From assembly GCA_026004875.1 (NCBI GenBank), contig BPJZ01000019.1, positions 1-58,850 on the forward strand: a stretch of DNA of 58,850 nucleotides, given 5' to 3'. The notes beneath the pieces are model-generated. The model was not told the DNA's origin, made no database searches, and saw nothing but the letters and a program-made list of their open reading frames with translations. This stretch comes from Candidatus Poribacteria bacterium (GTDB lineage: Bacteria; Poribacteria; WGA-4E; GCA-2687025). Position numbers and translations under genes: made by a program. The first letter of the stretch is position 1. Every line of letters begins with the position of its first letter. Below, piece by piece: positions 46,964 to 57,559 of the stretch.

Positions 46964-48824
46964 ATGCCGGTACGCGTGCTGCCCGAAGAGGTCGCCAATC
47001 AGATCGCTGCTGGAGAGGTCGTTGAGCGGCCCGCGTCGGTCGTCAAGGAGCTGGTCGAGAACGCCCTAGACGCAGGAGCCACAGAGATTCGCGTTGAGCT
47101 CCTGGACGGCGGTCGGCGCTTTATCCAGGTGAGCGACAACGGTTCTGGAATGAGTCCCGAAGACGCCCTTTTAGCGATTCGACGGCACGCGACCAGCAAG
47201 CTTCAGAGCGCCGAGGACCTACTTCACATTCAAACGCTGGGCTTTCGGGGGGAGGCGCTTCCCTCGATCGCTTCGGTCTCCAAGTTCGAGCTGATCACCC
47301 GCACCGCCGACGCCCTGGAAGGAACGCGCATCTTGATCGAGGGCGGGAAACTGATCGCCCACGGCCCGATCGGCTGTCCTGTGGGAACGCAGGTCACGGT
47401 TCGGAGCCTGTTCTACAACGTCCCGGCCCGGCTGAAGTTCCTCAAGGCCGTCTCGACGGAGCTAACCCACGTCGTCCAACAGGTGCAGTGGGCGGCGCTG
47501 ACCCATCCCTCGGTCCGCTTCATCCTAGACCACCAGCGGCGGACGCTGCTCGACGTGCCCGGGACGTCGGACCGGTTGGAACGGATCCGCTTCCTTTACG
47601 GCAAGGAGTTTGCCTCTCACCTGATCCCCTTCGTCCGCGCGTTCGAGACGCTCCAAATCGAGGGGTACGTCGGCGATCCGGACCTAACCAAACCGAACCG
47701 TTCGTTTCAATTTTACTTTGTGAACGGCCGACCGGTGCGCGATCGAACGCTGGCCGGAGCCGTCTCCCAGGCGCTGGAGAACCTGGTCCCCAAGGGGCGC
47801 CATCCGGTTGTGTTTCTGTTTTTGACCCTGCCGCCGGAGGAGGTGGACGTGAACGTTCATCCGGCCAAGGCGGAGGTGCGCTTTCGGAGCGAGCGGGCGA
47901 TCTTCCGCGCGGTGGTCCAGGCGATCGGGCAGGGAATCGGCTCGGCGGCCTACATTCCGGAGGTTCGTAGCGCTCCAGAGGAGGCGGAGCCGCCGCCGGA
48001 GCCTTCGATGCCAAAGCAGCAGGACTACCCAACGATGGACTCAGTGCCGGTGGTTCCTCCGGCGCGGGTGCGGTACAGCCCTCAAGAACGGCCCTCCAAA
48101 GCCCGCGCTCAGAGCCATCCCCGCCCAATCCAGACGGAGCGCCCCTCGATCGGCCGGCGCGGCCCCTTCGTTGGGGACTCAGAACGGCTTAGGGTCCGCC
48201 CCTCCGTCGGCGAGGAGCCGGTACCCCCTTTCGGCGCTCAACTTCGATCGGCTTCGGATCGTCGGGACGATCTTTGCCACCTACATCCTCGCCGAAGACG
48301 GCTCCGACCTGTACTTTATCGATCAGCACGTAGCCTCGGAGCGTGTGCACTACGAGCGCATTTATCGACAGATGAGCGCCGAAGGGGTGGAGGCCCAGGG
48401 GCTGTTGACACCGTTGACTCTGGAGCTGTCGGCGGATCAGTATGAGCGCTTTTTAGCCCACCAGGAGTTGTTCCCGCGCTTTGGGCTGGAGGCAGAACCG
48501 TTTGGAGGGCAGAACGTGCTGGTCCGGACGGTGCCCGCCCTCCTTCGTCCTGAGCAGGGGGAGCGACTGTTTCAAGACCTGTTGGACCGACTGGAGGCCG
48601 ACCCGAACCCGGAGCGCTCCTGGGAGGAGATTCAAGAGCGAATCGCGGCAACGATCGCCTGTCACGCCGCCGTCCGGGCGGGAGATCCGCTCACCGAAGA
48701 GATGATCCGTCGCCTACTCGACGAGCTCTCAACTTGCCAGCTGCCTTGGAACTGTCCCCACGGTCGGCCGATCCTAATCCGGATGCGCCGTTTGGAGCTC
48801 GAGACACGCTTCCAGCGCCGATAA
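46964..48824 (+). CDS. mutL: DNA mismatch repair protein MutL (one frameshift)
   Basis: MutL links MutS mismatch recognition to strand incision. The N-terminal GHKL ATPase is complete: IAAGEVVERPASVVKELVENALDAGA, DNGSGMSPEDA, ATSKL and LGFRGEALPSIA. A Pro-rich linker of about 90 residues (48,000-48,200) follows, where a single-base shift near 48228 occurs. The C-terminal domain has DQHVASERVHYE (the endonuclease DQHA-x2-E-x4-E motif with Val for Ala), ACHAAVRAGD and CPHGRP, so the nicking-endonuclease form used by bacteria without MutH is likely. No mutS is nearby. A TACAAT at 46938-46943 could be its -10 box, though the -35 is poor. Confidence 0.93.
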
Positions 48825-48841
48825 CTGCCGATAATCAGCCA

Positions 48842-50023
48842 CTAGCTGCTAGAGAGAACCATCCGCTCCCGCCAGGCCGGAGGTAAATAGACGCAGGAGG
48901 GGTCCGACTCCAGGTAGTCGCCGGTCAGCGCATAGGCACGGCCTCGGTTTCCTCCGCAGATCTCGCGGAATTCGCAGACGCCGCACTTTCCCTTCAAACG
49001 GGAGGGATCGCGGAGCTCCCGCAGAACCGGAGCGTTTCGATAGATCTCCGGCAGCGGCTGCTCCCGGACGTTCCCGACACAGATGGGGAGAAATCCGCTC
49101 GGGTAGACCTCTCCGATGTGGGAGACAAAGACGATCCCCTTCCCGTCGTTGACCCCCTGAGCGGGGCGGTGGAGTCCGTCCGAATAGCGATATCCAGCCC
49201 CGGCAAAGGTGACCGGGCCGGAGCTCCCAGAGCGCCGCCGTTCCTCCAGCGCCCGCTGGATGGCCACTCGGCGATAGGCTTGAGCTGCCGTCGCCTTGAT
49301 GTCAAAGGGGGCCTCCTGGGACAGCTCCCAGAGCCAGTGGTAGGTTTGCTCGTGCTCTTCCGGGGAGATCATGTCCTCCCGTTTCCCCCGTCCGGTGGGA
49401 ACCAAGAAGAAGACGGACCATTGGACGATCCCATACCGCTGGAGGAGGGGGATCATCTCCGGCAGGCGAGCCAGGTTGTGCCGTGTCACGCTGGTGTTGA
49501 TCTGAAGGCTGATCCCCAGGGCAGCGGCGTCGTCCAGAATCTCGATCGTTCGCCGAAACGAGCCGGGGAAGCCCCGGAAGAAGTCGTGCGTCTCCGGATC
49601 GGGGCCGTCTAGACTGATGGCGATCCGTCGGACGCCGGCCTCCTGAACCCGCCGGAGCCGCTCACGGGTGACCAGTCGGGTCGCCGTCGGAGTCAGCGAG
49701 GTCCTCAGGCCGATCCGGACACTGTATTCGAGCAGCTCGAACAGGTCCTTGCGCATCATCGGATCACCGCCGGTGAAGACCATGATCGGATCGCCAAACG
49801 ACTTGATCTCATCCAGAAGCCGTTTCCCCTCCTCGGTGCTCAGCTCCAAAGGATGGCGGCGACGCTGTGCTTCGGCCCGGCAGTGGAGACAGGCCAGCAT
49901 ACAGGCCCGCGTGACCTCCCAAACGACGGTGAAGGGACGCTCGTTGAAGTCGATCCGCTCCATCCGAGCGTTCAGCAGCCGACGGTCCTCCGCAGCACGG
50001 GCGGAGAGGGGGCTCCGATTCAT
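48842..50023 (-). CDS. radical SAM/SPASM protein, TIGR04053/NirJ-AhbD-like
   Basis: ATG 50023 is taken because the upstream in-frame extension is out-of-frame noise from the neighbouring gene and the core begins at FNERPFTVVWEVTRACMLACLHCRA. The CxxxCxxC [4Fe-4S] site is CMLACLHC and the SAM-side elements are VFTGGDPMMRKDLFEL and RIAISLDGPDPETHDFFRG. The C-terminal cysteines of GKCGVCEFREICGGNRGRA and DPSCVY form a SPASM-like cluster site. This resembles TIGR04053-type proteins and AhbD-like heme synthases. About 393 residues. It overlaps the AhbC-like gene by 4 bases (ATGA), implying joint function. Confidence 0.82.
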   Translation of the reverse strand: MNRSPLSARAAEDRRLLNARMERIDFNERPFTVVWEVTRACMLACLHCRAEAQRRRHPLELSTEEGKRLLDEIKSFGDPIMVFTGGDPMMRKDLFELLEYSVRIGLRTSLTPTATRLVTRERLRRVQEAGVRRIAISLDGPDPETHDFFRGFPGSFRRTIEILDDAAALGISLQINTSVTRHNLARLPEMIPLLQRYGIVQWSVFFLVPTGRGKREDMISPEEHEQTYHWLWELSQEAPFDIKATAAQAYRRVAIQRALEERRRSGSSGPVTFAGAGYRYSDGLHRPAQGVNDGKGIVFVSHIGEVYPSGFLPICVGNVREQPLPEIYRNAPVLRELRDPSRLKGKCGVCEFREICGGNRGRAYALTGDYLESDPSCVYLPPAWRERMVLSSS

Positions 50024-51331
50024 GGGGTGGCTCCTTCTGCCAGCGCGAAGGCACGCTCCAGCAGCTCCGGGGGGAAGACTCGATCCGGCGGTTCGATCTG
50101 AACGGGGACCGGGAACTCCACCGCTCGATCGGCCTCCGGGCCGTCCTCGGGAATGCCGCACTCTGCATCGGTGAGGTAGCATCCCGGATCGGGCGCCCAA
50201 GGGTCGCCAAAGTAGCTTTCTGCGCGAACGCGCAGGTTTCCGTTGCAGATCGCCTTCCAACGGCAGAGGGCACAACGGCCTTTCAAGTACGAATGGCGTT
50301 CCTTTAGCGCGGCCAGGTAAGCCTGTTTCCGGTCCTCCCAGATCGCCCCAAAGGGCCGCTCGCGGACGTTGCCAAAACTGTGGTGCCAAGAGAACTGGTC
50401 CGGATGGACGTTTCCCTTGGGATCAATCGGCCGCGATGGCTATTCCCGACTGGTTGCCGCCGTTCCACCGCAACAGTTGGAAGACCTCTGGGGCCCGTTC
50501 CGGTTCCCGTTCAAGCAGGTGCAGGAGGACGTAAACGTTGTCCGCGTGGTTGTCAACGGTTAGCAGGTCCAGCTCCAAGCCCTCCTGGTGGAACCGGCGG
50601 GCCTGCTCAAAGAGCAGATCCAAAACCGCTCGCGTCTCGGCGGGGGTCAGGTCGTGGCGCCGAAGCCGGTCCCCTCGTCCGGCGTAGGCCAGATGGTAGA
50701 CACAAAGACGGGGAACGCGCTCCTCGCGGAGCAGCTCAAAAATCGCGGGAAGCTCCTCCCGGTTGAGCGCGTGCACGGTAAAACGGAGTCCTACTCGAAC
50801 GCCCTGTTCTCGGACTAGGCGGATCCCTCGGAGGGTCGCCTCGAAGGCTCCCCGTTTTCCTCGAATCCGGTCGTGAGCAAGACCGATCCCGTCCAGGCTG
50901 ATCCCAACGTAGGCAAAGCCCGCCTGACGGATGCGCTCCGCCGTCGGCGGATCGATCAACGTCCCGTTGGTGGAGAGGACGATCCGCATCCCCAGCTCCC
51001 GCGCTCGCGCCGCGACTTCAAACAGGTCGGGCCGCATCAGCGGTTCGCCACCGGAAAAGAGCACCGTCGGGACGCCGTAGTCGGCCAGGTCCTCCATCAA
51101 CCGAAGGGCCTCTGGAGTTGTCAGCTCGTCGGGGTACTCCCGGTCCCTAGAGTCCGAATAGCAGTGAATGCAGCGCAGATTACACCGTTGGGTGGCGTTC
51201 CAGACGACGACCGGTTTTTTATCGGCGGAGTAGTGGAGATGATGCGCCGGACCATGGCGCGTCGAGCGCCCATAGCGAAGCACATCGCCAGGGGAGATCG
51301 TCCCGTTAATCAGGCGCGAAATGCCGACCAT
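50020..51331 (-). CDS. ahbC: AhbC-like radical SAM protein (12,18-didecarboxysiroheme deacetylase; NirJ1) (one frameshift)
   Basis: AhbC removes acetate side chains from didecarboxysiroheme in the siroheme-dependent heme pathway. The N-terminal block ISRLINGTISPGDVLRYGR, DKKPVVVWNATQRCNLRCIH and the CxxxCxxC site CNLRCIHC are the hallmark; FSGGEPLMRPDLFEV and YVGISLDGIGLAHDRIRGK follow, and LDLLTVDNHADNVYVLLHLL is family-typical. A shift near 50430 joins NVHPDQFSWHHSFGNVRERPFG and the C-terminal cluster LKGRCALCRWKAICNGNLRVRA...DPGC. ATG 51331 has AAGGGGAA just upstream, preferred to a GTG at 51346. About 436 residues. Confidence 0.87.
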
Positions 51332-51522
51332 TGACTTCCCCTTCACCTCACCGCGTTTTGTAAAAGATAGCCAGTATCAAGAAAGGGTCAAGGGATCCAG
51401 AAGTCCGCGCTGGTCCCGTCAAGGGTCGGTTGGAGAAATTCTAGCGCCTTTTCGGGAGGCGTGGTATCCTGTACCGGAGTCTCTCGCTGAGCAGCGGCCG
51501 AGAACCTGAAGGAGGGCCTTTG

Positions 51523-53022
51523 ATGAGGCGGAGACGCGTCCTTGATGTGCTTTGTCTGGGAATCTTGATCGGAGCGGCTCAGATCTCCTGGGGGGCCACC
51601 GTTGCGGTCATCGAGATCCGCGACGAGATCTCCAAAGGCCTGGCGCGAGCCCTGGACCGCTCGATCACCGAGGCGGAGAGCTTCGCCGACGCCATTGTCT
51701 TTGACATCCACACTCCCGGCGGTCGCGTGGACGCGATGGGCGAGATCGTCAACCGAATCTTCGAGAGCCGAATTCCGACGGTGGCCTACGTGCGAACGGA
51801 GGCGATCTCCGCTGGGGCGGTGATTGCGCTCTCCTGCGACCGGCTGGTGATGGCCCCCGGCGGAGCGATCGGCGACGCTGCACCGGTTACCGCCGGCGGC
51901 CAGGAGCTCGGCGAAAAGGCGATCAGCTACATCCGCGGAAAGATCCGCGCCGTCGCCGAACGGAACGGGCGCAACCCTGACGTCGTCGAGGCGATGGTGG
52001 ACAAAAGCACCGTCCTCGTCCGGCTCAACGGCGAGGTCAAAGCGCTTACGCCCGGCGAGTTCCAGGAGCTCAAGGAGAAGGGGACGGAGATGGAGATCAT
52101 CTCCCCAGAAGGCCGATTGCTGACCTTGACCGCCGACGAGGCGCTGGAGCTGGGCTTGGCCGACCTGAAGGCGGAGAGCCTCGACCGGCTCCTGTCCGAG
52201 CTGGTCCTCGTCGAACAGGAGGGGGAACGCCGGTTGCTGACCCGCACCCAACTGGAGACGCAGCGCTCTGCAGACGATTCGTCCCGTGTGTTGGAGTACC
52301 TGGAAGGGGCGGAGGTCCGGCGAGTTCAGCGAACGCTCCTTGAGAAGTTTGCGATCGCGGTGACCGGTTCGCTCCTTGGCTCCCTGCTGCTGACGCTTGG
52401 GATGCTCGGGCTGATCGTTGAGATGCGCACGCCGGGGTTTGGACTTCCGGGACTGCTGGGGCTGCTCTGCGTCGGCCTCTTCTTTGGTGGGCACATGCTG
52501 GTGGAGGTCCAAGCCACCTGGGGGCTGATCGCCTTCCTGGCGGGGTTAGGTCTGCTGGCGCTGGAAGTGTTCGTGATTCCCGGCTTCGGAGTGGCAGGAA
52601 TTAGCGGGATCGTCCTAAGCCTCGGGGGACTGTTTTTCGTCTTTGGCCGCTCGGCGCCCGACTTGACCTCAGCGCTGACCTCCTTTTTGGCAACGCTGGT
52701 GGCGACTGCGGTGCTGGCAGGGTTGGCGCTTGCCTATCTCCCTCGAACGCGCGCCTGGGACCGCTTGGTGCTCCACACTGCAGAGACGGCCGCGGCCGGT
52801 TATCAGGCTCCACGCACTGAGATGCGAGAGCTGGTCGGCCGAGTGGGCGTTGCGCTGACCCCGCTTCGGCCCGTCGGCACCGCCGAGTTTGACGGCCAGC
52901 GGGTAGATGTGGTCGCCGAAGGGGAGTTCATCCCCAAAGGCACGCCGGTGCGCGTCGTCCAGGTCGAGGGCCCAAGCGTTGTCGTCCGAGCGGAGAAGGC
53001 CACGTCCCAGACGCCAAGCTGA
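51523..53022 (+). CDS. nfeD: NfeD-family membrane-bound ClpP-class serine protease
   Basis: An intact protein of about 499 residues. The ATG at 51523 follows GGAGGG by 6 bases (a TTG one codon earlier is unlikely). A signal peptide leads into a ClpP/SppA-type protease domain: AIVFDIHTPGGRVDAMGEIV and the nucleophile Ser in RTEAISAGAVIALSCDRLVMA, with IGDAAPVT. A hydrophobic region of four or five helices (about residues 270-400) is followed by the soluble beta-barrel NfeD domain (MRELVGRVGVALTPLRPVGTAEFDG). NfeD1b proteases work with flotillin-like partners encoded beside them, as here. Confidence 0.92.
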   Translation: MRRRRVLDVLCLGILIGAAQISWGATVAVIEIRDEISKGLARALDRSITEAESFADAIVFDIHTPGGRVDAMGEIVNRIFESRIPTVAYVRTEAISAGAVIALSCDRLVMAPGGAIGDAAPVTAGGQELGEKAISYIRGKIRAVAERNGRNPDVVEAMVDKSTVLVRLNGEVKALTPGEFQELKEKGTEMEIISPEGRLLTLTADEALELGLADLKAESLDRLLSELVLVEQEGERRLLTRTQLETQRSADDSSRVLEYLEGAEVRRVQRTLLEKFAIAVTGSLLGSLLLTLGMLGLIVEMRTPGFGLPGLLGLLCVGLFFGGHMLVEVQATWGLIAFLAGLGLLALEVFVIPGFGVAGISGIVLSLGGLFFVFGRSAPDLTSALTSFLATLVATAVLAGLALAYLPRTRAWDRLVLHTAETAAAGYQAPRTEMRELVGRVGVALTPLRPVGTAEFDGQRVDVVAEGEFIPKGTPVRVVQVEGPSVVVRAEKATSQTPS

Positions 53023-53036
53023 AGCGGAGAAGGGGG

Positions 53037-53366
53037 ATGGGCGTCATCGCCGGCATCGTCGTTGGCCTGCTTCTGCTAGGATGGGGAGGCTTCTGGCTGG
53101 CCCGCCGACTGATCCTGACCGCGCGCCAGGAGTCCAGCGTCGGCTACCGAGCCACGCCGGAGGAGCTGACCAAACTGGTGGGAATGGAGGGCGTCACTAA
53201 GACGCCACTCCGGCCCGTCGGCGTTGCTGAGATCGGCGGGCGGCGCTACGACGTGGTCACCGACGGCGAATATCTCGCTGCAGGAACGCCGGTGCGCGTG
53301 ATCGAAGTAGAGGGAACCCGCGTTCTGGTTCGCCCGGTTCACTCCCTTCCGAACCAAGAGGGGTAG
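53037..53366 (+). CDS. short NfeD-type (NfeD C-terminal) membrane protein
   Basis: An intact 109-residue protein. One N-terminal transmembrane helix ([20 protein letters not shown]) is followed by the OB-fold NfeD domain: [34 protein letters not shown], close to the C-terminal part of the preceding gene. It starts 14 bases after the protease gene and ends 4 bases before floA1, so it is a second, detached NfeD domain in the operon, a duplicate of that domain or a partner of the flotillins. Confidence 0.88.
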   Translation: MGVIAGIVVGLLLLGWGGFWLARRLILTARQESSVGYRATPEELTKLVGMEGVTKTPLRPVGVAEIGGRRYDVVTDGEYLAAGTPVRVIEVEGTRVLVRPVHSLPNQEG

Positions 53367-53370
53367 CCGT

Positions 53371-54327
53371 ATGGAAAACCTTCCGTTCGTCTTTGGACTG
53401 TTGGTCGTTCTGCTGATCGGCGGAACGGTCTTTCTGGCGCTGCTGTTTTATTTCGTTCCGATCGGATTGTGGATTTCGGCGCTCTTTGCCGGGGTGCGCG
53501 TTCGGTTGATTGATCTGGTGGGGATGCGGCTTCGGCGCGTTTCGCCGCCGGACATCGTCAAGCCGATGATCAACGCGACCAAGGCAGGGATCGTCGAGAA
53601 GTACGGCATCACCATCCCCAAGCTGGAGGGCCACTACCTAGCGCGAGGTAACGTCGCACGAGTCGTCAGCGCGCTGATCGCCGCCGACAAAGCCGGGATC
53701 AACCTGACCTTTGAGCGGGCGACGGCGATCGACCTGGCCGGTCGTGACGTCCTGGAGGCGGTCCAGGTGAGCGTTAACCCCCGCGTGATCACCACGCCGC
53801 TGGTCACAGCGGTGGCCCGAGACGGCGTCCAACTAAAAGCGATCGCGCGGGTGACCGTTCGGGCAAACATTGACCGACTGGTCGGCGGCGCTGGGGAGGA
53901 GACCATCCTCGCCCGCGTTGGCGAAGGGATCGTCTCGGCGATCGGCTCCGCCAAGGATTATAAGGAGGTCTTGGAGAACCCGGACATCATCTCCAAAACC
54001 GTTCTGGAACGAGGACTCGACGCCGGGACGGCCTTCGAGATTCTCTCCATTGACATTGCCGATATCGATGTGGGGGAGAACATCGGCGCCCGCCTGGAGG
54101 CGGAACAGGCCGAAACGGACCTGGTCGTCGCGCGGGCGAAGGCCGAAGAGCAGCTGGCAATGGCCCGCGCCCGCGAACAGGAGATGCGCGCTAAGGTCCA
54201 AGAGATGCAGGCACTGGTCGTTGAGGCCGAAGCGATGGTGCCCCGCGCGATCGCGAACGCCTTCCGCACCGGACGGCTCCGATGGAGACCAGAGGGAACT
54301 CCACCGCTGGGAGATCAAGGATCATGA
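53371..54327 (+). CDS. floA: flotillin-like protein FloA, first copy (C-terminally different)
   Basis: An intact 318-residue member of the UPF0365/FloA family that organises functional membrane microdomains. Two hydrophobic N-terminal segments ([24 protein letters not shown]) are followed by the SPFH-like domain with [72 protein letters not shown] and [19 protein letters not shown]. The Ala-rich coiled coil includes [18 protein letters not shown]. The usual DYYRMKN-type tail is missing: it ends [16 protein letters not shown]. The stop overlaps the ATG of the second copy by 4 bases. Confidence 0.9.
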   Translation: MENLPFVFGLLVVLLIGGTVFLALLFYFVPIGLWISALFAGVRVRLIDLVGMRLRRVSPPDIVKPMINATKAGIVEKYGITIPKLEGHYLARGNVARVVSALIAADKAGINLTFERATAIDLAGRDVLEAVQVSVNPRVITTPLVTAVARDGVQLKAIARVTVRANIDRLVGGAGEETILARVGEGIVSAIGSAKDYKEVLENPDIISKTVLERGLDAGTAFEILSIDIADIDVGENIGARLEAEQAETDLVVARAKAEEQLAMARAREQEMRAKVQEMQALVVEAEAMVPRAIANAFRTGRLRWRPEGTPPLGDQGS

Positions 54328-55328
54328 CGGGGATTGTTCTCGTTTTCATCGTCCTCCTTGGGATCGTCTTTCTGGCGATCTTAAACGCGTTCGTCCCGCT
54401 GGGGCTGTGGATCGCCGCCCAAGCGGCAGGAGTGAAGGTACGCGTCTTCGGCGATCTGGTCGCCATGAGACTCCGGCGCGTCCCCCAGCGGCAAATTGTC
54501 GAGCCGCTGATCGCAGCGACCAAAGCCGGCTTAAACCTTCGGCTGAGCGACTTGGAGGCCCACTATTTGGCCGGAGGGAACGTCGCACGGGTCGTCGAGG
54601 CCCTCATCGAGGCCGACAAGGCACAGATCCCTCTGACCTTCGAGCGGGCCGCCGCCATCGATTTGGCAGGCCGAGATGTGCTCGAAGCGGTCGGGATGTC
54701 GATCACCCCCAAGGTAATCGAGACGCCCAAGATCGCCGCCGTCGCCAAGAACGGCATTCAGCTGATCGTGACGGCGCGAATCACCGTTCGGGCGAACATT
54801 GACCGGTTGGTCGGCGGCGCTGGAGAGGAGACGGTGATCGCCCGTGTCGGTCAAGGGATCATCACGACGATCGGCTCTGCGGAGACCCATGCGGAGGTCC
54901 AAGAGAATCCCGACGCGATCTCCCGCCGGGTCTTGGAGGCCGGACTGGCGACCGGCACCGCGTTCGAAATCCTCTCGATCGATATCGCCGACGTGGACGT
55001 GGGCGAGAACATCGGTGCCAAGCTCCAGCGGGATCGGGCCGAAGCGGAACTAAAGATCGCCCGGGCCAAGGCCGAAGAGCGCCGCGCGCGTGCCCAGGCC
55101 CAAGAGCAGGAGATGAAGGCCCTCGTTGAGGAGAAGAACGCCGAGCTAGTCCGGGCCGAAGCCGAGGTCCCCCGCGCGATCGCCGAGGCCTTCGAACAGG
55201 GCACGCTGGACATCTACGACTACTACATGCTCCGCAACCTGATGGCCGACACCGAGATGCGCCAGGCGATCGCCAGCGGGTCTTCTACAACCGGAGAGCG
55301 GCGTAGCTATGGGCGCTTCTCCGGCTAA
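54324..55328 (+). CDS. floA: flotillin-like protein FloA, second copy
   Basis: An intact 334-residue FloA paralogue, about as long as Bacillus FloA. Membrane anchor [28 protein letters not shown], then [69 protein letters not shown] and [21 protein letters not shown]. It keeps the C-terminal tail [23 protein letters not shown] that the first copy lacks. ATG 54324 is used because an earlier in-frame ATG at 54282 lies inside the first copy and has no ribosome site. Tandem duplicates imply different partners or mixed oligomers. The 3' end overlaps a lipoprotein gene by 20 bases. Confidence 0.92.
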   Translation: MTGIVLVFIVLLGIVFLAILNAFVPLGLWIAAQAAGVKVRVFGDLVAMRLRRVPQRQIVEPLIAATKAGLNLRLSDLEAHYLAGGNVARVVEALIEADKAQIPLTFERAAAIDLAGRDVLEAVGMSITPKVIETPKIAAVAKNGIQLIVTARITVRANIDRLVGGAGEETVIARVGQGIITTIGSAETHAEVQENPDAISRRVLEAGLATGTAFEILSIDIADVDVGENIGAKLQRDRAEAELKIARAKAEERRARAQAQEQEMKALVEEKNAELVRAEAEVPRAIAEAFEQGTLDIYDYYMLRNLMADTEMRQAIASGSSTTGERRSYGRFSG

Positions 55329-55719
55329 AGGATCGCCATGGTGGATCTGGGGGCTCCTGTTTGTGCTGCTTGCTTGCTCCAACGGCGAGGAGGAGCTCCC
55401 CCTTCCAGACGGGACGGAGCCACCGGAGGTCGTCGCGACGGTGCCCGCCGAAGGCGGACTCTTGACCCCCGACGGGACAATCCAAGTGATCTTCAGCAAG
55501 CCGGTTACCCTCGAGAGCGCCCAAAACGGAATCACGATCATCGGCGTTGCGGTCGAAGTGAGTCTCGATGCTACCCGCACTACCGCAACGGTGCGGCCGT
55601 TGGAGCCGCTGGAGCCAGGGGGCGCTTATACGCTGGTGATCAAGAACATCACCGACCAGGAAGGGGCAGAGATGGAGACCGTCGTCACGGTGAACTTCAC
55701 CGTCGCGGCGGAGGAGTAG
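55309..55719 (+). CDS. lipoprotein with bacterial Ig-like (Big_5/SbsA-type) domain
   Basis: An intact 136-residue protein. [13 protein letters not shown] forms a lipoprotein signal with the lipobox Cys near residue 23, followed by an acidic linker. The rest is one Ig-like domain of the Big_5/SbsA type, recognised by [27 protein letters not shown] and [19 protein letters not shown]. Such domains decorate surface and S-layer proteins. The ATG lies within the end of floA2, so it is expressed as part of the nfeD-floA operon and then leads into the exported-protein genes. Confidence 0.75.
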   Translation: MGASPAKGSPWWIWGLLFVLLACSNGEEELPLPDGTEPPEVVATVPAEGGLLTPDGTIQVIFSKPVTLESAQNGITIIGVAVEVSLDATRTTATVRPLEPLEPGGAYTLVIKNITDQEGAEMETVVTVNFTVAAEE

Positions 55720-55731
55720 GGAGAGAAAAGC

Positions 55732-56202
55732 ATGAACGGCAAAGGATTCCGGGCCGATATCGCCGAGTTGATGGAAACGATCTTTCTGGTTCTCTTCGCA
55801 GTCGGCGCTTGGATCTGGCGGGCGGTCAAAAAGCAACAGGAGGAGAGAGAGGGGAATATATCGCCCCCCGTCTTGAAGGAGGCCCCGCCCCCTGAGAAGC
55901 TACCCTCAAGATCGGTCGAAGCGGGACTCGCTTTTCGGGATGAGGAGGCGCTCTCTCCTTCCCCCTCTACCCCGCCGACACCCACGCCCACAGAGAGTGC
56001 AGCTGCCCCCACGTCGTCAGTCAGGGAGGAGATCGCCTTGCCACCTGCCGCTGCGGAGGAGTCCCCACCGGTCGGTCAGGAGGCTGCACCCTCCAGCCGC
56101 GGAGCACTCCGCTGGACCCCTCGGCGAATCCGGGAGGCGTACGTCTTGACGGAGATTCTTGGAAAGCCCAAGTCGCTGCAGAGCAGGGGCGGATGGCGAT
56201 GA
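55732..56202 (+). CDS. small Pro-rich membrane protein, unknown function
   Basis: An intact 156-residue protein with one N-terminal membrane helix (METIFLVLFAVGAWIWRAV), a basic junction and then about 90 low-complexity, Pro/Ala/Ser/Glu-rich residues. The end RIREAYVLTEILGKPKSL resembles the conserved C-terminal LREA-x-LxEILGxP motif of small membrane proteins found near such surface operons in several phyla. The function is unknown. It ends 10 bases into the start of the lamin-tail gene. Confidence 0.68.
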   Translation: MNGKGFRADIAELMETIFLVLFAVGAWIWRAVKKQQEEREGNISPPVLKEAPPPEKLPSRSVEAGLAFRDEEALSPSPSTPPTPTPTESAAAPTSSVREEIALPPAAAEESPPVGQEAAPSSRGALRWTPRRIREAYVLTEILGKPKSLQSRGGWR

Positions 56203-57559
56203 GGCGACGGATCGGCTGGGTCGTCCTAGGAGCGCTGCTGCTGGGGGCCGGCGCGCGGGCGCAGGTGCGTATCACCGAGGTCATGGCGAACCCGACGGCG
56301 GCTCAAGGTGGCCAAAAGGGTGGCGAGTTCGTCGAGCTGTTCAACCTGGGCGAAGAGCCGGTAGACCTGGCCGGGTGGAAGATCGCCGACCGCGATGCTG
56401 AAGACCTACTGCTTCCCTTCTTTGAAGGCGATCCGACCGTACTGGCCCCTCAGGCCTTCGCGGTCGTTCTGGACCCGGACTTTCTCCGACGGGTATCCCT
56501 ATTCCGCCGGGGACGCTGCTGCTGCGCCCAGAGAACTCGGCGATCGGCAACGGCCTTTCGGTGAAGGACCCCCTCCGACTGCTGAACCCCAACGGGGAGG
56601 TAGTGGACACCTTCACGCCGTCCACCTCGGCACGGAGCGGCGTCTCCTTTGAGCGGATCGACTTTGCCGGCCCCGACGCGCCGGAAAACTGGCAGTTTTG
56701 CTACCTCCGCACGGGGCACACGCTGGGACTCCCCTCCAGCCGACCGGAGGACGCCGAAGGACAGGAACTGCCCGAGCTGAGCCGCCGGTTTATCGTCATC
56801 AACGAGATCCTCTTCCGTCCCCGGCCCGACGCGCCCGAGTGGGTGGAGCTGTACAACCCCCAGAAAGTGGACGCGCCGCTGCTTGGATGGACGGTGGCCG
56901 ACTCGCGGGATCGGCCGGTGCCGTTGCCGCCGGTCACCCTTCCGGCCGGGGGGTACGTGGTGTTGACCCGGAACGCCGAGGAGTTTCGCGCCGCCTATCC
57001 GAACGCCCCGCCAGAGACGATCGTTGCTGAACTTGCCCTGCCTACCTTGAACAACACCGGCGATCGGGTGGTGCTGCGGGGCCCTAACGGGGAGGTGGTG
57101 GACGCGGTCGAGTACGGGTCGGTGGACCTAGAAGAGGGTCAGTCGCTGGAGCGGCGCCATGCCGATTGGGACTCCGAGCGGCTGGACAACTGGCTCCCGG
57201 CGGTAGATCTTTCCTACTCAACACCAGGAACGGAGAACAGCGTCTCCCAAGAGACTGGGGAGCGTCCGGTACTGGTCGCCACCCCCAACCCGTTCGACCC
57301 TGACGAGGGGCCGACCGAGCTCCGATTTGAGGCGCCGCTTCGCTCGACGATCTCCCTGCGCATCTTCGACAGCGCCGGCACGCTGATCCGGGTGCTCTTG
57401 GACGAGGAGCCCCACGGCGGCCGCCAGTCCCTGCTCTGGGACGGCACCGACGACGCAGGGAACGCCGTGGCACCGGGGATTTACATTGCGCAGCTGCTGG
57501 CGATTGTAGACGAGAAGCCAAAGGCGACGGCTATTGCGGTGGTGGTGGCTCAGCGTTAG
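56193..57559 (+). CDS. exported lamin-tail-domain protein with FlgD-like C-terminal domain (two frameshifts)
   Basis: A signal peptide (IGWVVLGALLLGAGARAQ) is followed by two lamin-tail domains: VRITEVMANPTAAQGGQKG / EFVELFNLGEEPVDLAGWKI, and VINEILFRPRPDAPEWVELYN with LLGWTVADSRD. The C-terminal portion has the FlgD Ig-like pattern PVLVATPNPFDPDEGPTELRF, ISLRIFDSAGTLIRVLLD and LLWDGTDDAGNAVAPGIYIAQL. Two insertions near 56490 and 56510 shift the frame twice in the first lamin-tail domain. Proteins of this make-up are typical exported, sometimes sorted, surface proteins in FCB-like and Poribacteria-like phyla. About 455 residues. Confidence 0.82.

Noticed and set aside
51442..51470. Possible TATCCT -10 box upstream of nfeD
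   Set aside because: No acceptable -35 hexamer at 16-18 bases spacing, so it is not listed as a promoter.
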